DNA of 64,000 nt from SHZI01 sp031395645 (GTDB lineage: Bacteria; Pseudomonadota; Gammaproteobacteria; Steroidobacterales; GCA-2729495): contig JANNJM010000088.1 of NCBI GenBank assembly GCA_031395645.1, positions 1-64,000 of the forward strand, written 5' to 3'. Shown in pieces: positions 33,908 through 43,271 of the stretch; within the stretch, counting starts at the first letter, position 1, and each line of letters begins with the position of its first letter. A model generated the notes under the pieces. It searched no databases and was not told where the DNA came from. It saw only the letters and a program-made list of their open reading frames with translations. The position numbers and the translations under genes were made by a program.

Positions 33908-34318
33908 CTACTTGCCGGGAATTGCCAGGCAACGAATCTCCCAGCGCTGCTGGAAGCCCGCCGGATTGTCCTCGAGGTAATCGAACGGCCGGCGAATCAC
34001 GACCTCGTGCCCTGCGGCGCAGAGCCGCCTCTGCGTGAGCCAGCCTGCGAGCCATGCCGTACGCCTGGCGTCGGCGAGCGGATCATCAACCGGGTAGGCT
34101 GCGCTGAAGATGACGTCGAAATAGATGCTGCCCGGCCGGTCAAAGGGCTGGACCAGCTGGCTATATCGATGCCGGTCAAAATCCTCGCTCTTGTCCAATG
34201 CACTGGCGCAACCGACCACCAGTAGCGCCAGCGCAAGAATCTGCCCCGGGTGCCGCTTCCGATGAGCCGGCCGGGAACCAGAAAGGAAGGACGGCAGTCG
34301 AATCAATTGCTTGACCAT
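33908..34318 (-). CDS. Hypothetical lipoprotein-like protein
   Basis: The 136-residue product has a lipobox-like LALLVVGCAS after an unusually long basic N-region. The mature part holds RLCAAGHEVVIRRPFDYLED and a second C-terminal cysteine. An internal start nearer the hydrophobic stretch is possible. Family unknown. The 34319-34581 gap upstream of tonB shows no gene. Confidence 0.55.
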   Translation of the reverse strand: MVKQLIRLPSFLSGSRPAHRKRHPGQILALALLVVGCASALDKSEDFDRHRYSQLVQPFDRPGSIYFDVIFSAAYPVDDPLADARRTAWLAGWLTQRRLCAAGHEVVIRRPFDYLEDNPAGFQQRWEIRCLAIPGK

Positions 34319-34581
34319 GCAACCTGCTGCTAGAGGCTGTTAGCATACCTATGTGCAATCAACGTGAAAGTCGGGTAAATTTGGCGCCGTTGGGCAATTG
34401 GGGTGTTCCCGGCCCACTGGTGGAGCTGGTCTCGCAGAGATGGGCAAGTAATTGCAGGATCTGCGGAACGAAGAAACCGGCATGAAACGATCAGGCACGT
34501 ATGGCGTCCCGGATTATGGACGCTACAATTTTCAGTCGAAGACCACTTGGTCAAACCGCTAAGGCGCCCTGAAGAGCATCC

Positions 34582-35211
34582 ATGGAAAGCACCTTTGATA
34601 CGGGCCTGGGCGGCGGTCGTAAGGCAACGATTTTCGGGGTAATCGTTGCCTTTCACGCGCTGCTCGTGTGGGCGCTCATGACGAGCCTTGGCACGATCAT
34701 CGTTGATCGCCTGCCCCCCATCATCAAGGCCGAGATCATCGAAGAGATCGCAGATGACGAAGAGCCGCCGCCGCCGCCGCCAACTATCGAAACACCGCCG
34801 CCCTACGTGCCGCCGCCGGATATCCTGATCGACGTGCCGGTCGACGCACCGGTCCAGACGGGCGCACTGGTGGTCTCGAGCAAACCGGCGCCGCCCCCGG
34901 CCCCGGCAGCCAAGCCCGGCATCAAGAAGGCCCCGGAAATTGACCCCAAGTTCAAGCGGCGCTTCCAGCCTGAATACCCACCAACCTCCCGACGTCTGGG
35001 CGAAGAAGGATCGGTCGTACTGCAGGTGCTCGTGGGACCCGATGGGGCGGTGAAGGACGGCAAAGTTCAGAAAAGCAGCGGCTTTCCGCGGCTCGATGAA
35101 GCAGCACTCAAGCACGCCTTGCGTGCCTGGCGGTTTACGCCCGGGACGGAAGACGGGACTCCAGTGGCGACATGGCACTCGGTCAAGGTTACGTTCAAGA
35201 TCGAGGGTTGA
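34582..35211 (+). CDS. tonB: Energy transducer TonB
   Basis: The 209-residue protein has an N-terminal membrane anchor (FGVIVAFHALLVWALM), a proline-rich periplasmic linker (EEPPPPPPTIETPPPYVPPP), and the C-terminal TonB domain (YPPTSRRLGEEGSVVLQVLVG, FPRLDEAALKHALRAWRFTP). It carries proton-motive energy from ExbB-ExbD to outer-membrane receptors. It is followed 48 bp later by exbB. Confidence 0.95.
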   Translation: MESTFDTGLGGGRKATIFGVIVAFHALLVWALMTSLGTIIVDRLPPIIKAEIIEEIADDEEPPPPPPTIETPPPYVPPPDILIDVPVDAPVQTGALVVSSKPAPPPAPAAKPGIKKAPEIDPKFKRRFQPEYPPTSRRLGEEGSVVLQVLVGPDGAVKDGKVQKSSGFPRLDEAALKHALRAWRFTPGTEDGTPVATWHSVKVTFKIEG

Positions 35212-35259
35212 TTTTCAAAAGCCGCGGGCAACCGGGGCACTATTCAAGGTAACTGAGTC

Positions 35260-36171
35260 ATGGCAGGCGAGAACATTCAGCTGGCACAAAACACGGATGC
35301 AGAAATGGCAGCCCCGGCAGATCCGGCAATGACCACTCCTGCACTCGATAGCACCGTTCCTGTAGACATGGGGGTCGACCCCAGCGCGGCGTCGACCGAC
35401 GGCGCAACACCCGACAGCAGCTTGCTCGATGTCGCTGGCGCCAACGAAGCGCCGATCGATAACAGCCTCGCTGCCAACGAGGCGGATAACCCCTACGGTC
35501 TGGCTGAGTTGTGGGGGCAGGGTGATTTCGTCGCCCGCGGCACGCTGATCATCCTGGCGCTGATGTCACTGTATTCCTGGGTGATCATGCTCACGAAGCT
35601 TTGGGAACAGGCGCGGCTGCTCCGGCAGGCCAAGGAGGCCAGTCGCGATTTCTGGACGGTCAATTCCCTTGATGAAGGGCTGAAAAAGCTGACCGGCCCC
35701 AGCAACGTCTTCCGGTCTATGGTGGAGAGCGGCATCAAGGCCAGCGAGCACCATGAAGGGAAGCTCACGCAGCAGGTCCCTCTTGCTGAATGGATCAGCG
35801 GCAAACTGCAGCAAAACGTCGATCGCATGACCAACGAACTGCAGGGCGGCCTCTCCTTCCTCGCGTCGGTGGGGTCGACAGCGCCCTTCGTCGGCCTCTT
35901 CGGCACGGTGTGGGGCATTTATCACGCCCTGATCGCCATCGGCGTTGCCGGCCAGGCCAGCATCGACAAGGTGGCCGGACCCGTCGGAGAGGCGCTGATC
36001 ATGACCGCCATCGGTCTCGCCGTCGCCGTGCCCGCGGTACTCGGTTACAACTGGCTGTTGCGCCGCAACAAGGCGATCCTCGACCAGCTGCGGTATTTCA
36101 CGAACGACCTTTACGCGACGCTCGTCAGTGGCGGGGGTCGCGCCGGCGGCGCGCCGGCTTCGCGGAAGTAA
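35260..36171 (+). CDS. exbB: ExbB/TolQ-type proton channel
   Basis: The 303-residue protein has the MotA/TolQ/ExbB domain with three membrane helices (LIILALMSLYSWVIMLT; LASVGSTAPFVGLFGTVWGIYHA; ALIMTAIGLAVAVPAVLGYN). The TFG-type helix with APFVGLFGTVWG is canonical. An extra Ala/Asp/Thr-rich N-terminal segment of about 80 residues precedes the first helix and makes it longer than E. coli ExbB. It forms the channel with the two ExbD proteins encoded next. Confidence 0.95.
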   Translation: MAGENIQLAQNTDAEMAAPADPAMTTPALDSTVPVDMGVDPSAASTDGATPDSSLLDVAGANEAPIDNSLAANEADNPYGLAELWGQGDFVARGTLIILALMSLYSWVIMLTKLWEQARLLRQAKEASRDFWTVNSLDEGLKKLTGPSNVFRSMVESGIKASEHHEGKLTQQVPLAEWISGKLQQNVDRMTNELQGGLSFLASVGSTAPFVGLFGTVWGIYHALIAIGVAGQASIDKVAGPVGEALIMTAIGLAVAVPAVLGYNWLLRRNKAILDQLRYFTNDLYATLVSGGGRAGGAPASRK

Positions 36172-36216
36172 TGGCTCCACGGAAGTCATCTTGCAAATCG
36201 GACTGGAGCTGAAAAC

Positions 36217-36648
36217 ATGGGCATGAATGTTCCATCAGGCGACGGGGAAGGCGAGATCCTTTCCGCGATCAACACCACGCCGCTGGTGGACGTCATGCTC
36301 GTGTTGCTCATCATCTTCCTGATCACGATTCCCGTAATCACCAAGACGGTGAAAATGGACCTCCCCAAGGCCACCAACATTGCGACCGTAACGAAACCGG
36401 AGAACATCACGATCGCCGTGGACCAAAGCGGCAACATCTACTGGAAGGAATCGCGCGTTGCCAACCAGCAGGTCCTTGCCGATCTCATCAACAAGGCAGC
36501 GCTGACGCAGCCCCAGCCCGAGATTCACGTCCGCGGGGACCGCAACGTCCGGTACGAGTACGTGGGGCGCGTAATTCTGATGCTGCAAAAGGGTGGCATC
36601 CAGAAGGTCGGGTTTATTTCAGAGCCCAATCGCGGCGGTCCTCGCTAG
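36217..36648 (+). CDS. exbD: ExbD biopolymer transport protein, first copy
   Basis: The 143-residue protein has a single N-terminal membrane helix carrying the essential aspartate D25 (TTPLVDVMLVLLIIFLI) and a periplasmic domain (VRYEYVGRVILMLQKGGIQKVGFI). A GGAG site precedes the ATG. It pairs with ExbB and a second ExbD. Confidence 0.94.
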   Translation: MGMNVPSGDGEGEILSAINTTPLVDVMLVLLIIFLITIPVITKTVKMDLPKATNIATVTKPENITIAVDQSGNIYWKESRVANQQVLADLINKAALTQPQPEIHVRGDRNVRYEYVGRVILMLQKGGIQKVGFISEPNRGGPR

Positions 36649-36677
36649 CGCTGTTTTACAGACAAGGGTCAATTCAA

Positions 36678-37097
36678 ATGAGTATGTCGGTAGGTTCAAG
36701 CGGCGACGGCGCTCCCATGATGGAGATGAACACCACGCCCTTGATCGACGTGATGCTTGTGCTGATTATCATGCTGATCGTCACGCTGCCGGTAATGACG
36801 CACGCGGTGAAGCTGGACATGCCCAGACCAACCAACGCCCCGCCGCCGGTGCAACCGGAAATGGTCACGATCATCATCGACTACGACGGCACGATCCTCT
36901 GGAACGACATTGCGGTGCCAAATCTCGCTACCCTTGAGCGGTACTTCAAGGTCGAGTCGCAGAAGGTACCGCAACCGCAGGTGGCTATCCGGCCCGACGC
37001 CCGGGCCCGCTACGACTCGGTTGCCCAGGTTCTCGCGAGTGCCCAGAGAAACCGCATCGAAAAAATGGGACTGATCGGTAACGAGCAGTTCGAATAG
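36678..37097 (+). CDS. exbD: ExbD biopolymer transport protein, second copy
   Basis: The 139-residue paralogue has the same layout, with D24 in TTPLIDVMLVLIIMLIV. Two ExbD genes after one ExbB are known in Xanthomonas-type Ton systems, where the second copy is needed only for some substrates. This is inferred from arrangement. It is followed by a 113-bp gap before the TPR genes. Confidence 0.93.
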   Translation: MSMSVGSSGDGAPMMEMNTTPLIDVMLVLIIMLIVTLPVMTHAVKLDMPRPTNAPPPVQPEMVTIIIDYDGTILWNDIAVPNLATLERYFKVESQKVPQPQVAIRPDARARYDSVAQVLASAQRNRIEKMGLIGNEQFE

Positions 37098-37174
37098 CGG
37101 TACCGCGCGCCATCGAGGGCGGTATTCAGGGCTTATTCAGACGGCCGGCGGAGTATTCAGGCTGACAGCGCCTG

Positions 37175-37190
37175 ATTGACTGTCGTCAAT
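37175..37190. promoter_or_regulatory. Small palindrome before the TPR genes
   Basis: Perfect ATTGAC/GTCAAT arms with a 4-base loop are followed by TATTTT. It may be a weak terminator for the ton operon or an operator. Three TATTCAG copies (37123, 37134, 37154) lie just upstream. Confidence 0.35.
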
Positions 37191-37210
37191 TATTTTGCGG
37201 AGAATTGAGC

Positions 37211-38479
37211 ATGGCATTTACCTCGCGAGCAGCCTGGGTCGTGGCGGTTTCTCTTGTGACCGGCGTGGTGATGACACTGAGCACCGCAGCAGTAGCCGCG
37301 GAGAAATCCGCCAAGGACAAGCCCGCGGCGCCCAAGATGAACCCCAAGGTTCTAAAGCCGCTACAGGCGGCACTCGAACTGACGAACGCGGGCAAATACG
37401 CTGAAGCTGAAGTCGGGTTGCAGACCGCCGACGCCGTCACCGACAAGACGCCGTTCGAGCAGTACCAGATTGATGAACTTTCCGGCTTCGTGGCACTGAA
37501 GCAGAAGAAGTATGACGCTGCCGCCGCTGCCTATGTACGTAGCCTTGATTCGGGACTCATCGCGCCGGAACAAGTTAATGACCGGCTGCGACTGCTTTCC
37601 CAGATCTACCTGCAAACCCAGCCTCGCGACCTGGCCAAGTCCGGCGAGTACGGCAAGCGCTGGCTCGAGGCCAGCGGCAATCGGGATCCGCTGATGCTCG
37701 GCATCGTTGGCCAGGCCGCCTACTTCAGCGACAACTACAGTGACGCGGCGAACTACATGAAGGAAGCAGTCTCGGTAAGCAAGGCTGCCGGCAACAAACC
37801 TGACGAGAGCTGGCTGCTGGTCCTGCAGAGCGCCTACGCCAAGCTGAAGAACAACCCCGGGACCACGGAGGCCACGACGGAGCTCGTGCGCTACTACCCG
37901 AAAAAGGAGCACTGGCTGGTCCTGTCGCAGGGCCTGCTTGCTCAGGCTGCTAACAAGGACCGCCAGATCTTTCAGGTCTTCCGGTTGCTGTATGCCGTCG
38001 ATGCGCTGGACGAGGCGGACGACTTTACGGAGGGCGCGAGTGTTGCTACCCAGCTCGGTTCTCCGGGCGAGGCCCTGAAATTCATGGAAAAGGGCTATGC
38101 CACCAGGGTCCTGGAAACGAGCGGTGACAAGGCCAAGAGCCAGGCGCTGCTGGCCGAGGCCAGGCGCCAGGCCGCGGCTGACCGCAAGACCCTGCCCCAG
38201 TTCGAGAAAGAGGCCGTGGCCGCCAAGGCCGGCGAGGCCGACGTGAAGCTCGGCGAGGCCTTCCTGAGCTACGATGAGCCGGCCAAAGGCCTTGAGGCCA
38301 TCCAGCGCGGGATCGGCAAAGGTGGCGTCAAGAGTCTCGACGAAGCCAACCTGTCGCTTGGGCGAGCCTTTATCCTTGCCGGTAACGGCCCGGAGGCCCT
38401 AAAGGCCTTTGCCATGGTTAAGAGCCCGGACTATGCCCAGCTGGCGCAGCTCTGGTCGATCTACGCGGGCCAGCTGTAG
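37211..38479 (+). CDS. Secreted tetratricopeptide-repeat protein
   Basis: The ATG at 37211, preceded by GCGGAGAA, gives 422 residues with a signal peptide (AAWVVAVSLVTGVVMTLSTAAVAA). TPR-like helical repeats fill the rest (LQAALELTNAGKYAEAEVGL, FVALKQKKYDAAAAAYVRSL, AYFSDNYSDAANYMKEAV). The next gene is a clear paralogue 21 bp downstream. The two follow the ton genes, so they may be periplasmic partners of the Ton complex; this is inferred. Confidence 0.85.
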   Translation: MAFTSRAAWVVAVSLVTGVVMTLSTAAVAAEKSAKDKPAAPKMNPKVLKPLQAALELTNAGKYAEAEVGLQTADAVTDKTPFEQYQIDELSGFVALKQKKYDAAAAAYVRSLDSGLIAPEQVNDRLRLLSQIYLQTQPRDLAKSGEYGKRWLEASGNRDPLMLGIVGQAAYFSDNYSDAANYMKEAVSVSKAAGNKPDESWLLVLQSAYAKLKNNPGTTEATTELVRYYPKKEHWLVLSQGLLAQAANKDRQIFQVFRLLYAVDALDEADDFTEGASVATQLGSPGEALKFMEKGYATRVLETSGDKAKSQALLAEARRQAAADRKTLPQFEKEAVAAKAGEADVKLGEAFLSYDEPAKGLEAIQRGIGKGGVKSLDEANLSLGRAFILAGNGPEALKAFAMVKSPDYAQLAQLWSIYAGQL

Positions 38480-38500
38480 TTGTTTCAAGGACGGTCGGAC

Positions 38501-39721
38501 ATGGCGAAGAAGTCTCTGCTAATCATCTCTCTGGCGCTCAGTGCCAGCCTGGCCGTGGGCAGCTTGCTCGCCCCGACGACCGCCCTTGCGCAGCAGGCGA
38601 AAGTCAGCAAGAAGGTCGGGGATCCGCTGGCGGCGGCGCTGGACGCCGGCAAAAAGGGCCAGTACGCGCAGGCGCTTTCCCGGCTGAAGACCGCCGACGA
38701 GGTGTCGGGAAAAACGGCCTTCGAGCAGTTCAAGATCAGTGAAACCTACGGCTTCATCTACTCCCAGCAGCGCAACTACGCCGCCGCAGCGGCCGCCTTC
38801 GAACGAAGCCTGAACGGAGGCCAGCTGCCCGCCGGCCAGGTTAACGAGCGCGTGAAGCAGCTCGCCCAGCTCAATTTCCAGTCGCCGCGTAATCTGAACA
38901 AGGTGATCGAATACGCCAACCGGTATCTGAAGGCCACGGGGGGGCGGGATGCGCCGATGCAGGCCATGCTCGGCCAGGCCTATCAGATGCAGGGCAACGA
39001 CAAAGCCGCTATCGCAGCAGTACAGAACGCCGTGCGCCTGGCCGGTCGGCCGGAAGAGAACTGGCTCCGGATCCTGCTCAAATCCTACGGCAACCTGGGT
39101 AATGCCAAGGGGATCAGCGAAACGACCCAGACGCTGGTGAAGCTCTACCCGACCCAGGATAACTGGCGACTGCTCTCCAGCGAACTGCGCAAGCAGGCGA
39201 GCGGCGACGACCGGGTGGCACTGAATGTCTATCGCCTGATGGGCGAGCTCGATCTGATGGACAAGCCTGATATTTATACCGAAGCAGCCATTGTCGCCAT
39301 CCAGTCCAATTTGCCCGCAGAAGCCGTGAAGATCATGGAACGGGGCTTCGCCAGGTCTGCGTTTGGCCCGAAGGATGAGGCCCGTGCGCAGCGAATACTG
39401 ACCGACTCGCGCAAGAAGTCTGATGCGCAGCAAACGACGCTCGCCAGGTTATCCCAAACGGCTGCCGCATCGAAAAAGGGTCAGGATGAGGTACTACTGG
39501 GCGAAGTCCTGCTGAGTTATGGACAAGCCGAAAAGGCCGTGGCAGCCGGCAAGCGCGCCCTGGCGAAGGGTGCTAACCCCGACGAAGTGAACATGCTGGT
39601 GGGCCGCAGTCACGTTCAGCTAAGGAACGGAGCCGAGGCCCGCAGGGCCTTCGGCCTTGTAAAAGGCACCGAGGCCGCCGCCGTGGCGAGGCTCTGGGGT
39701 ATTTACGCCTCGAAAATCTGA
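38501..39721 (+). CDS. Secreted tetratricopeptide-repeat protein, paralogue
   Basis: The 406-residue protein starts at 38501 with a signal peptide ending TTALAQQ. It shares the layout and matching phrases of the preceding gene (AAALDAGKKGQYAQAL, FIYSQQRNYAAAAAAFERSL, and the ending ARLWGIYASKI versus AQLWSIYAGQL), so the pair came from a tandem duplication. No enzymatic motif. Confidence 0.85.
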   Translation: MAKKSLLIISLALSASLAVGSLLAPTTALAQQAKVSKKVGDPLAAALDAGKKGQYAQALSRLKTADEVSGKTAFEQFKISETYGFIYSQQRNYAAAAAAFERSLNGGQLPAGQVNERVKQLAQLNFQSPRNLNKVIEYANRYLKATGGRDAPMQAMLGQAYQMQGNDKAAIAAVQNAVRLAGRPEENWLRILLKSYGNLGNAKGISETTQTLVKLYPTQDNWRLLSSELRKQASGDDRVALNVYRLMGELDLMDKPDIYTEAAIVAIQSNLPAEAVKIMERGFARSAFGPKDEARAQRILTDSRKKSDAQQTTLARLSQTAAASKKGQDEVLLGEVLLSYGQAEKAVAAGKRALAKGANPDEVNMLVGRSHVQLRNGAEARRAFGLVKGTEAAAVARLWGIYASKI

Positions 39722-39807
39722 TCACGGCTATTCAGGTTGCCCGGCCTGGTATATAACAGCAGCACAACGAACGCCTTCCCTGTTGCTGCCGTCCCGGGAG
39801 AACAATC

Positions 39808-41055
39808 ATGACGAATCCGGCGCGCCTCACGACCGTTGAACAGTCCTTTGGCTATAACGTCAGCTCAAGGACCCTTCTCAGAACCGGATTGGTCAGAGCC
39901 GGATTGGTCAGTACCGCTCTGGCGCTGCTGCTGGTCGGTTGTGGGCAAAAGCCGGCAGCGCCCCCCGCGGAACCCGCCGCGCCAGCCGGTTCTCCAGCTG
40001 CTGCGGCCCCGCCCGTCCTCGACACCGATGAGGAAAAGGTGGTCAACGTATACAACTGGTCGGACTACATCGATCCGACGGTTATCGAGGACTTCCAGAA
40101 AGAGACCGGTATTCAGGTCAAGTACGACGTTTTCGATTCGAATGAGGTACTCGAAACCAAGCTGCTTGCCGGCAGCACCGGGTATGACATCGTGGTCCCG
40201 TCCGCGTCCTTTCTCGAACGCCAGATCAAGGCTGGCGTCTTCCAGAAACTGGACCGGTCGAAGCTGCCCAACCTCAAGAACATGGACACCGAGATCACGC
40301 AGCGCGTCTCGCTGCATGACCCGGGCAATGAGCACTCCGTGAATTACCTCTGGGGCACTTCGGGCGTCGGCTACAACGAGGACAAGATCAAGGCGGCCAT
40401 GCCGGACGCCCCGATCGACAGCTTCGCCATGTTCTACGACCCGAAGGTGGTGTCGAAATTCAAGGACTGCGGCGTTGCCGTCCTGGACGCTCCCTCGGAG
40501 GTCGTCGGTACCGTACTGATCTACCTGGGCAAGGACGCCAACAGCGAGAAGCCGGAAGATCTGGCGGCTGCTGAAAAGGTTCTGACCTCGGTTCGACCGT
40601 ACATCAAGTACATCAACTCCTCGAAGTACATCGAAGATCTGGCGAACGGTGAACTCTGCCTGGCCCTTGGCTGGAGCGGGGACGTCCTGCAGTCCCGTGA
40701 CCGGGCCGTTGAAGCCGGCAATGGCGTGAAGATCAAGTACCTCATCCCGAAAGAAGGCGCGGTAATGTTCTTCGACATGCTCGCCATTCCCGCCGACGCG
40801 AAACACGTGAAAAACGCGTACCTCTTCATCGACTACCTGCTGCGCGCCGAAGTGGCGGCGAAAAACTCCAACTTCGTCAATTTCGCCAACAGCAACGCCG
40901 CATCCTTCAGCATGATTAGCGAGGACATCCGCAACGACCGGGGCCTCTACCCGACTGATGAGGTCAAGGCCAAGCTCGTGCCGGATCTGGCTGAGTCGGC
41001 CCAGTTCACACGGCTTTTAACGCGCAGTTGGACACGCTTCAAGACCGGTCAGTAA
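39808..41055 (+). CDS. potF: Putrescine-type ABC transporter substrate-binding lipoprotein
   Basis: The 415-residue protein has a lipobox LALLLVGC at about residue 46, after an unusually long N-region, then an Ala/Pro linker. The PotD/PotF fold is clear: VVNVYNWSDYIDPTVIEDFQKETG, LLAGSTGYDIVVPSASFLERQ, LALGWSGDVLQSRDRA. It captures polyamines in the periplasm for PotGHI. The N-region contains a 15-bp near-perfect tandem repeat (39882-39911) coding TGLVRAGLV. The first gene of potFGHI, it lies 86 bp after the TPR gene. Confidence 0.93.
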   Translation: MTNPARLTTVEQSFGYNVSSRTLLRTGLVRAGLVSTALALLLVGCGQKPAAPPAEPAAPAGSPAAAAPPVLDTDEEKVVNVYNWSDYIDPTVIEDFQKETGIQVKYDVFDSNEVLETKLLAGSTGYDIVVPSASFLERQIKAGVFQKLDRSKLPNLKNMDTEITQRVSLHDPGNEHSVNYLWGTSGVGYNEDKIKAAMPDAPIDSFAMFYDPKVVSKFKDCGVAVLDAPSEVVGTVLIYLGKDANSEKPEDLAAAEKVLTSVRPYIKYINSSKYIEDLANGELCLALGWSGDVLQSRDRAVEAGNGVKIKYLIPKEGAVMFFDMLAIPADAKHVKNAYLFIDYLLRAEVAAKNSNFVNFANSNAASFSMISEDIRNDRGLYPTDEVKAKLVPDLAESAQFTRLLTRSWTRFKTGQ

Positions 41056-41071
41056 GCCGGCGGTAACGGGC

Positions 41072-42235
41072 ATGGGCGAGAAGCAGGGCCACGCTCAGCA
41101 AGGTCAGGCTCAGGCGGATGGCAGTCCGCCACGGCTGGTTGACAAGACCAACGAGTACATCCGCATTGAGAATGTGACGAAGCGCTTTGGCGACTTCGTC
41201 GCGGTCGACAACGTCACCCTGTCGGTCTTCAAGGGGGAGATCTTCTGCCTCCTCGGCGGCTCCGGCTGTGGCAAGACGACCCTGCTGCGCATGCTGGCCG
41301 GCTTCGAGGCGCCGACTTCCGGGCGGATTTTCATCGACGGCCAGGACATGGCTGATGCCCTGCCCTACGAACGACCCGTGAACATGATGTTCCAGTCCTA
41401 CGCACTCTTTCCCCACATGACCGTGGAGAAGAACGTGGCTTTCGGCCTGGAGCAGGAAAAGCTGGCGCGCAAGGAGATCGACCAGCGGGTTGCAGAGATG
41501 CTGGACACGGTCAAGCTGGGCGAACTGGCCCGACGCAAGCCCCATCAGTTGTCCGGCGGGCAGCGCCAGCGGGTAGCGCTGGCCCGGGCGCTGGTCAAGA
41601 AACCGAAGCTTCTGCTACTGGATGAGCCGCTGGGGGCGCTGGACAAGAAATTGCGCGAAGCAACCCAGTTCGAACTGATCAATCTCCAGGAGAAGCTCGG
41701 GGTCACCTTTGTCGTGGTGACGCACGATCAGGAAGAGGCCATGACCCTGGCCTCGCGCATCGGCGTCATGGACCGGGGGGAAATCGTGCAGGTGGGTACG
41801 CCCACGGAGATTTACGAATACCCCTCCTCCAAGTTCGTGGCCGACTTCATCGGCTCGGTCAATATGTTTGAAGGCCGGCTGATCGAGGACGAACCCAACT
41901 TCGTCCGGATTGAGTCGCCAGAACTGAGTAGTACGATATACGTTGATCACGGAATCAGTTCCCCCCCGGGCGCGGCAGTCTGGGCCGCCATTCGACCGGA
42001 GAAGATCGAGATCGCGCGGGAGGAGCCGGCGGCTAAGGAGAATCGCGCCAGGGGCGTCGTTCGGGACATCGCCTACATGGGCGACATGTCAATTTATCTC
42101 GTAAAAATCGACAGCGGCAAAATGGTGCGCGTCACGCTCCCCAATTCAGTCCGTCAGCTCAGCGAGCGGATTTCGTGGGACGAGACCGTGTGGTTGTCCT
42201 GGGATCCCTCAAGCCCGGTAATCCTTCCCCAGTAA
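41072..42235 (+). CDS. potG: Putrescine ABC transporter ATP-binding protein
   Basis: The 387-residue ATPase has Walker A GGSGCGKTT, Q-loop FQSYALFPHMT, signature LSGGQRQRVALARAL and Walker B LLLLDEPLGALD. A C-terminal TOBE domain follows (residues about 290-380). It energises the PotH/PotI permease. It begins 16 bp after potF. Confidence 0.95.
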   Translation: MGEKQGHAQQGQAQADGSPPRLVDKTNEYIRIENVTKRFGDFVAVDNVTLSVFKGEIFCLLGGSGCGKTTLLRMLAGFEAPTSGRIFIDGQDMADALPYERPVNMMFQSYALFPHMTVEKNVAFGLEQEKLARKEIDQRVAEMLDTVKLGELARRKPHQLSGGQRQRVALARALVKKPKLLLLDEPLGALDKKLREATQFELINLQEKLGVTFVVVTHDQEEAMTLASRIGVMDRGEIVQVGTPTEIYEYPSSKFVADFIGSVNMFEGRLIEDEPNFVRIESPELSSTIYVDHGISSPPGAAVWAAIRPEKIEIAREEPAAKENRARGVVRDIAYMGDMSIYLVKIDSGKMVRVTLPNSVRQLSERISWDETVWLSWDPSSPVILPQ

Positions 42236-42260
42236 GGCCGCTTGCGGTCGACGGAGTCTC

Positions 42261-43271
42261 ATGGCCCGCTCCCAGGTTCGACAGTCGCAGAGACCACCCG
42301 TCGACGCGTGGGGATCCGGCCGACTCGGACTCATCTTTTCCCTGCTCTACCGGTTTGGTCCGCCACGCTGGTCACAGTACGTTCGCAAGAACTGGGCCGG
42401 GCAGCGACTGGTCATCGCTCTGCCCTACCTCTGGCTGTTCCTGTTCTTTGCTGTCCCATTCATCATTGTCCTGAAGCTGTCGTTTTCCGAGGTGCGGCTG
42501 GCGATGCCGCCCTTCGCACCACTGGTCGAGAAAGTCAGCGACGTGGCATACGCGCTGAATCTGAACCTGGGCAACTACTACTTTCTGCTTTCGGATTCCC
42601 TGTACGTCAATTCCTACCTCTACTCGATCAAGGTCGCGGCCGTCTCCACGGTGTTTTGCCTGCTATTGGGCTATCCAATGTCCTACGCCATCGCACGGTC
42701 GACTCCGACCCTGCGCAATATCTGGCTGATGCTGATCATCCTGCCGTTCTGGACCTCGTTCCTGCTGCGCGTCTACGCCTGGGTGGGGCTCCTCAAGACT
42801 GACGGACTGATAAACCAGGCCCTGGGCCTTGTGGGAATCGGACCGTTCACGATGATGTATACGAATTTCGCGGTGTACATCGGCATCGTCTATTCCTATC
42901 TGCCTTTCATGATCCTGCCGCTGTATTCCAACCTCGAAAAGCACGATCTCACGCTCTTGGAAGCATCAGCCGATCTCGGCGCGGGGCCAATTACGTCCTT
43001 TCTGCGCATCACCTTGCCCCTTTCAATGCCCGGGATTATAGCCGGGTCGCTTCTCGTGTTTATTCCTGCGGTGGGTGAGTACGTGATTCCCTCCCTGCTC
43101 GGAAGCTCGGATCAGCTCATGATCGGCCGCGTACTTTCCGACGAGTTCTTTTCAAACCGCGACTGGCCGGTGGCAAGCGCCGTATCCATTGCCATGCTGT
43201 TGCTGCTGGTTGTGCCGATAGTGCTCTTCCAGCGCTTCCAGAACCGGGAACTGGCAGGGGCCAGGAAGTGA
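42261..43271 (+). CDS. potH: Putrescine ABC transporter permease
   Basis: The 336-residue protein has six membrane helices and the coupling motif EASADLGAGPITSFLRITLPLS. The long cytoplasmic N-terminus (about 60 residues) is usual for PotH. Its stop overlaps the GTG of potI. Confidence 0.94.
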   Translation: MARSQVRQSQRPPVDAWGSGRLGLIFSLLYRFGPPRWSQYVRKNWAGQRLVIALPYLWLFLFFAVPFIIVLKLSFSEVRLAMPPFAPLVEKVSDVAYALNLNLGNYYFLLSDSLYVNSYLYSIKVAAVSTVFCLLLGYPMSYAIARSTPTLRNIWLMLIILPFWTSFLLRVYAWVGLLKTDGLINQALGLVGIGPFTMMYTNFAVYIGIVYSYLPFMILPLYSNLEKHDLTLLEASADLGAGPITSFLRITLPLSMPGIIAGSLLVFIPAVGEYVIPSLLGSSDQLMIGRVLSDEFFSNRDWPVASAVSIAMLLLLVVPIVLFQRFQNRELAGARK

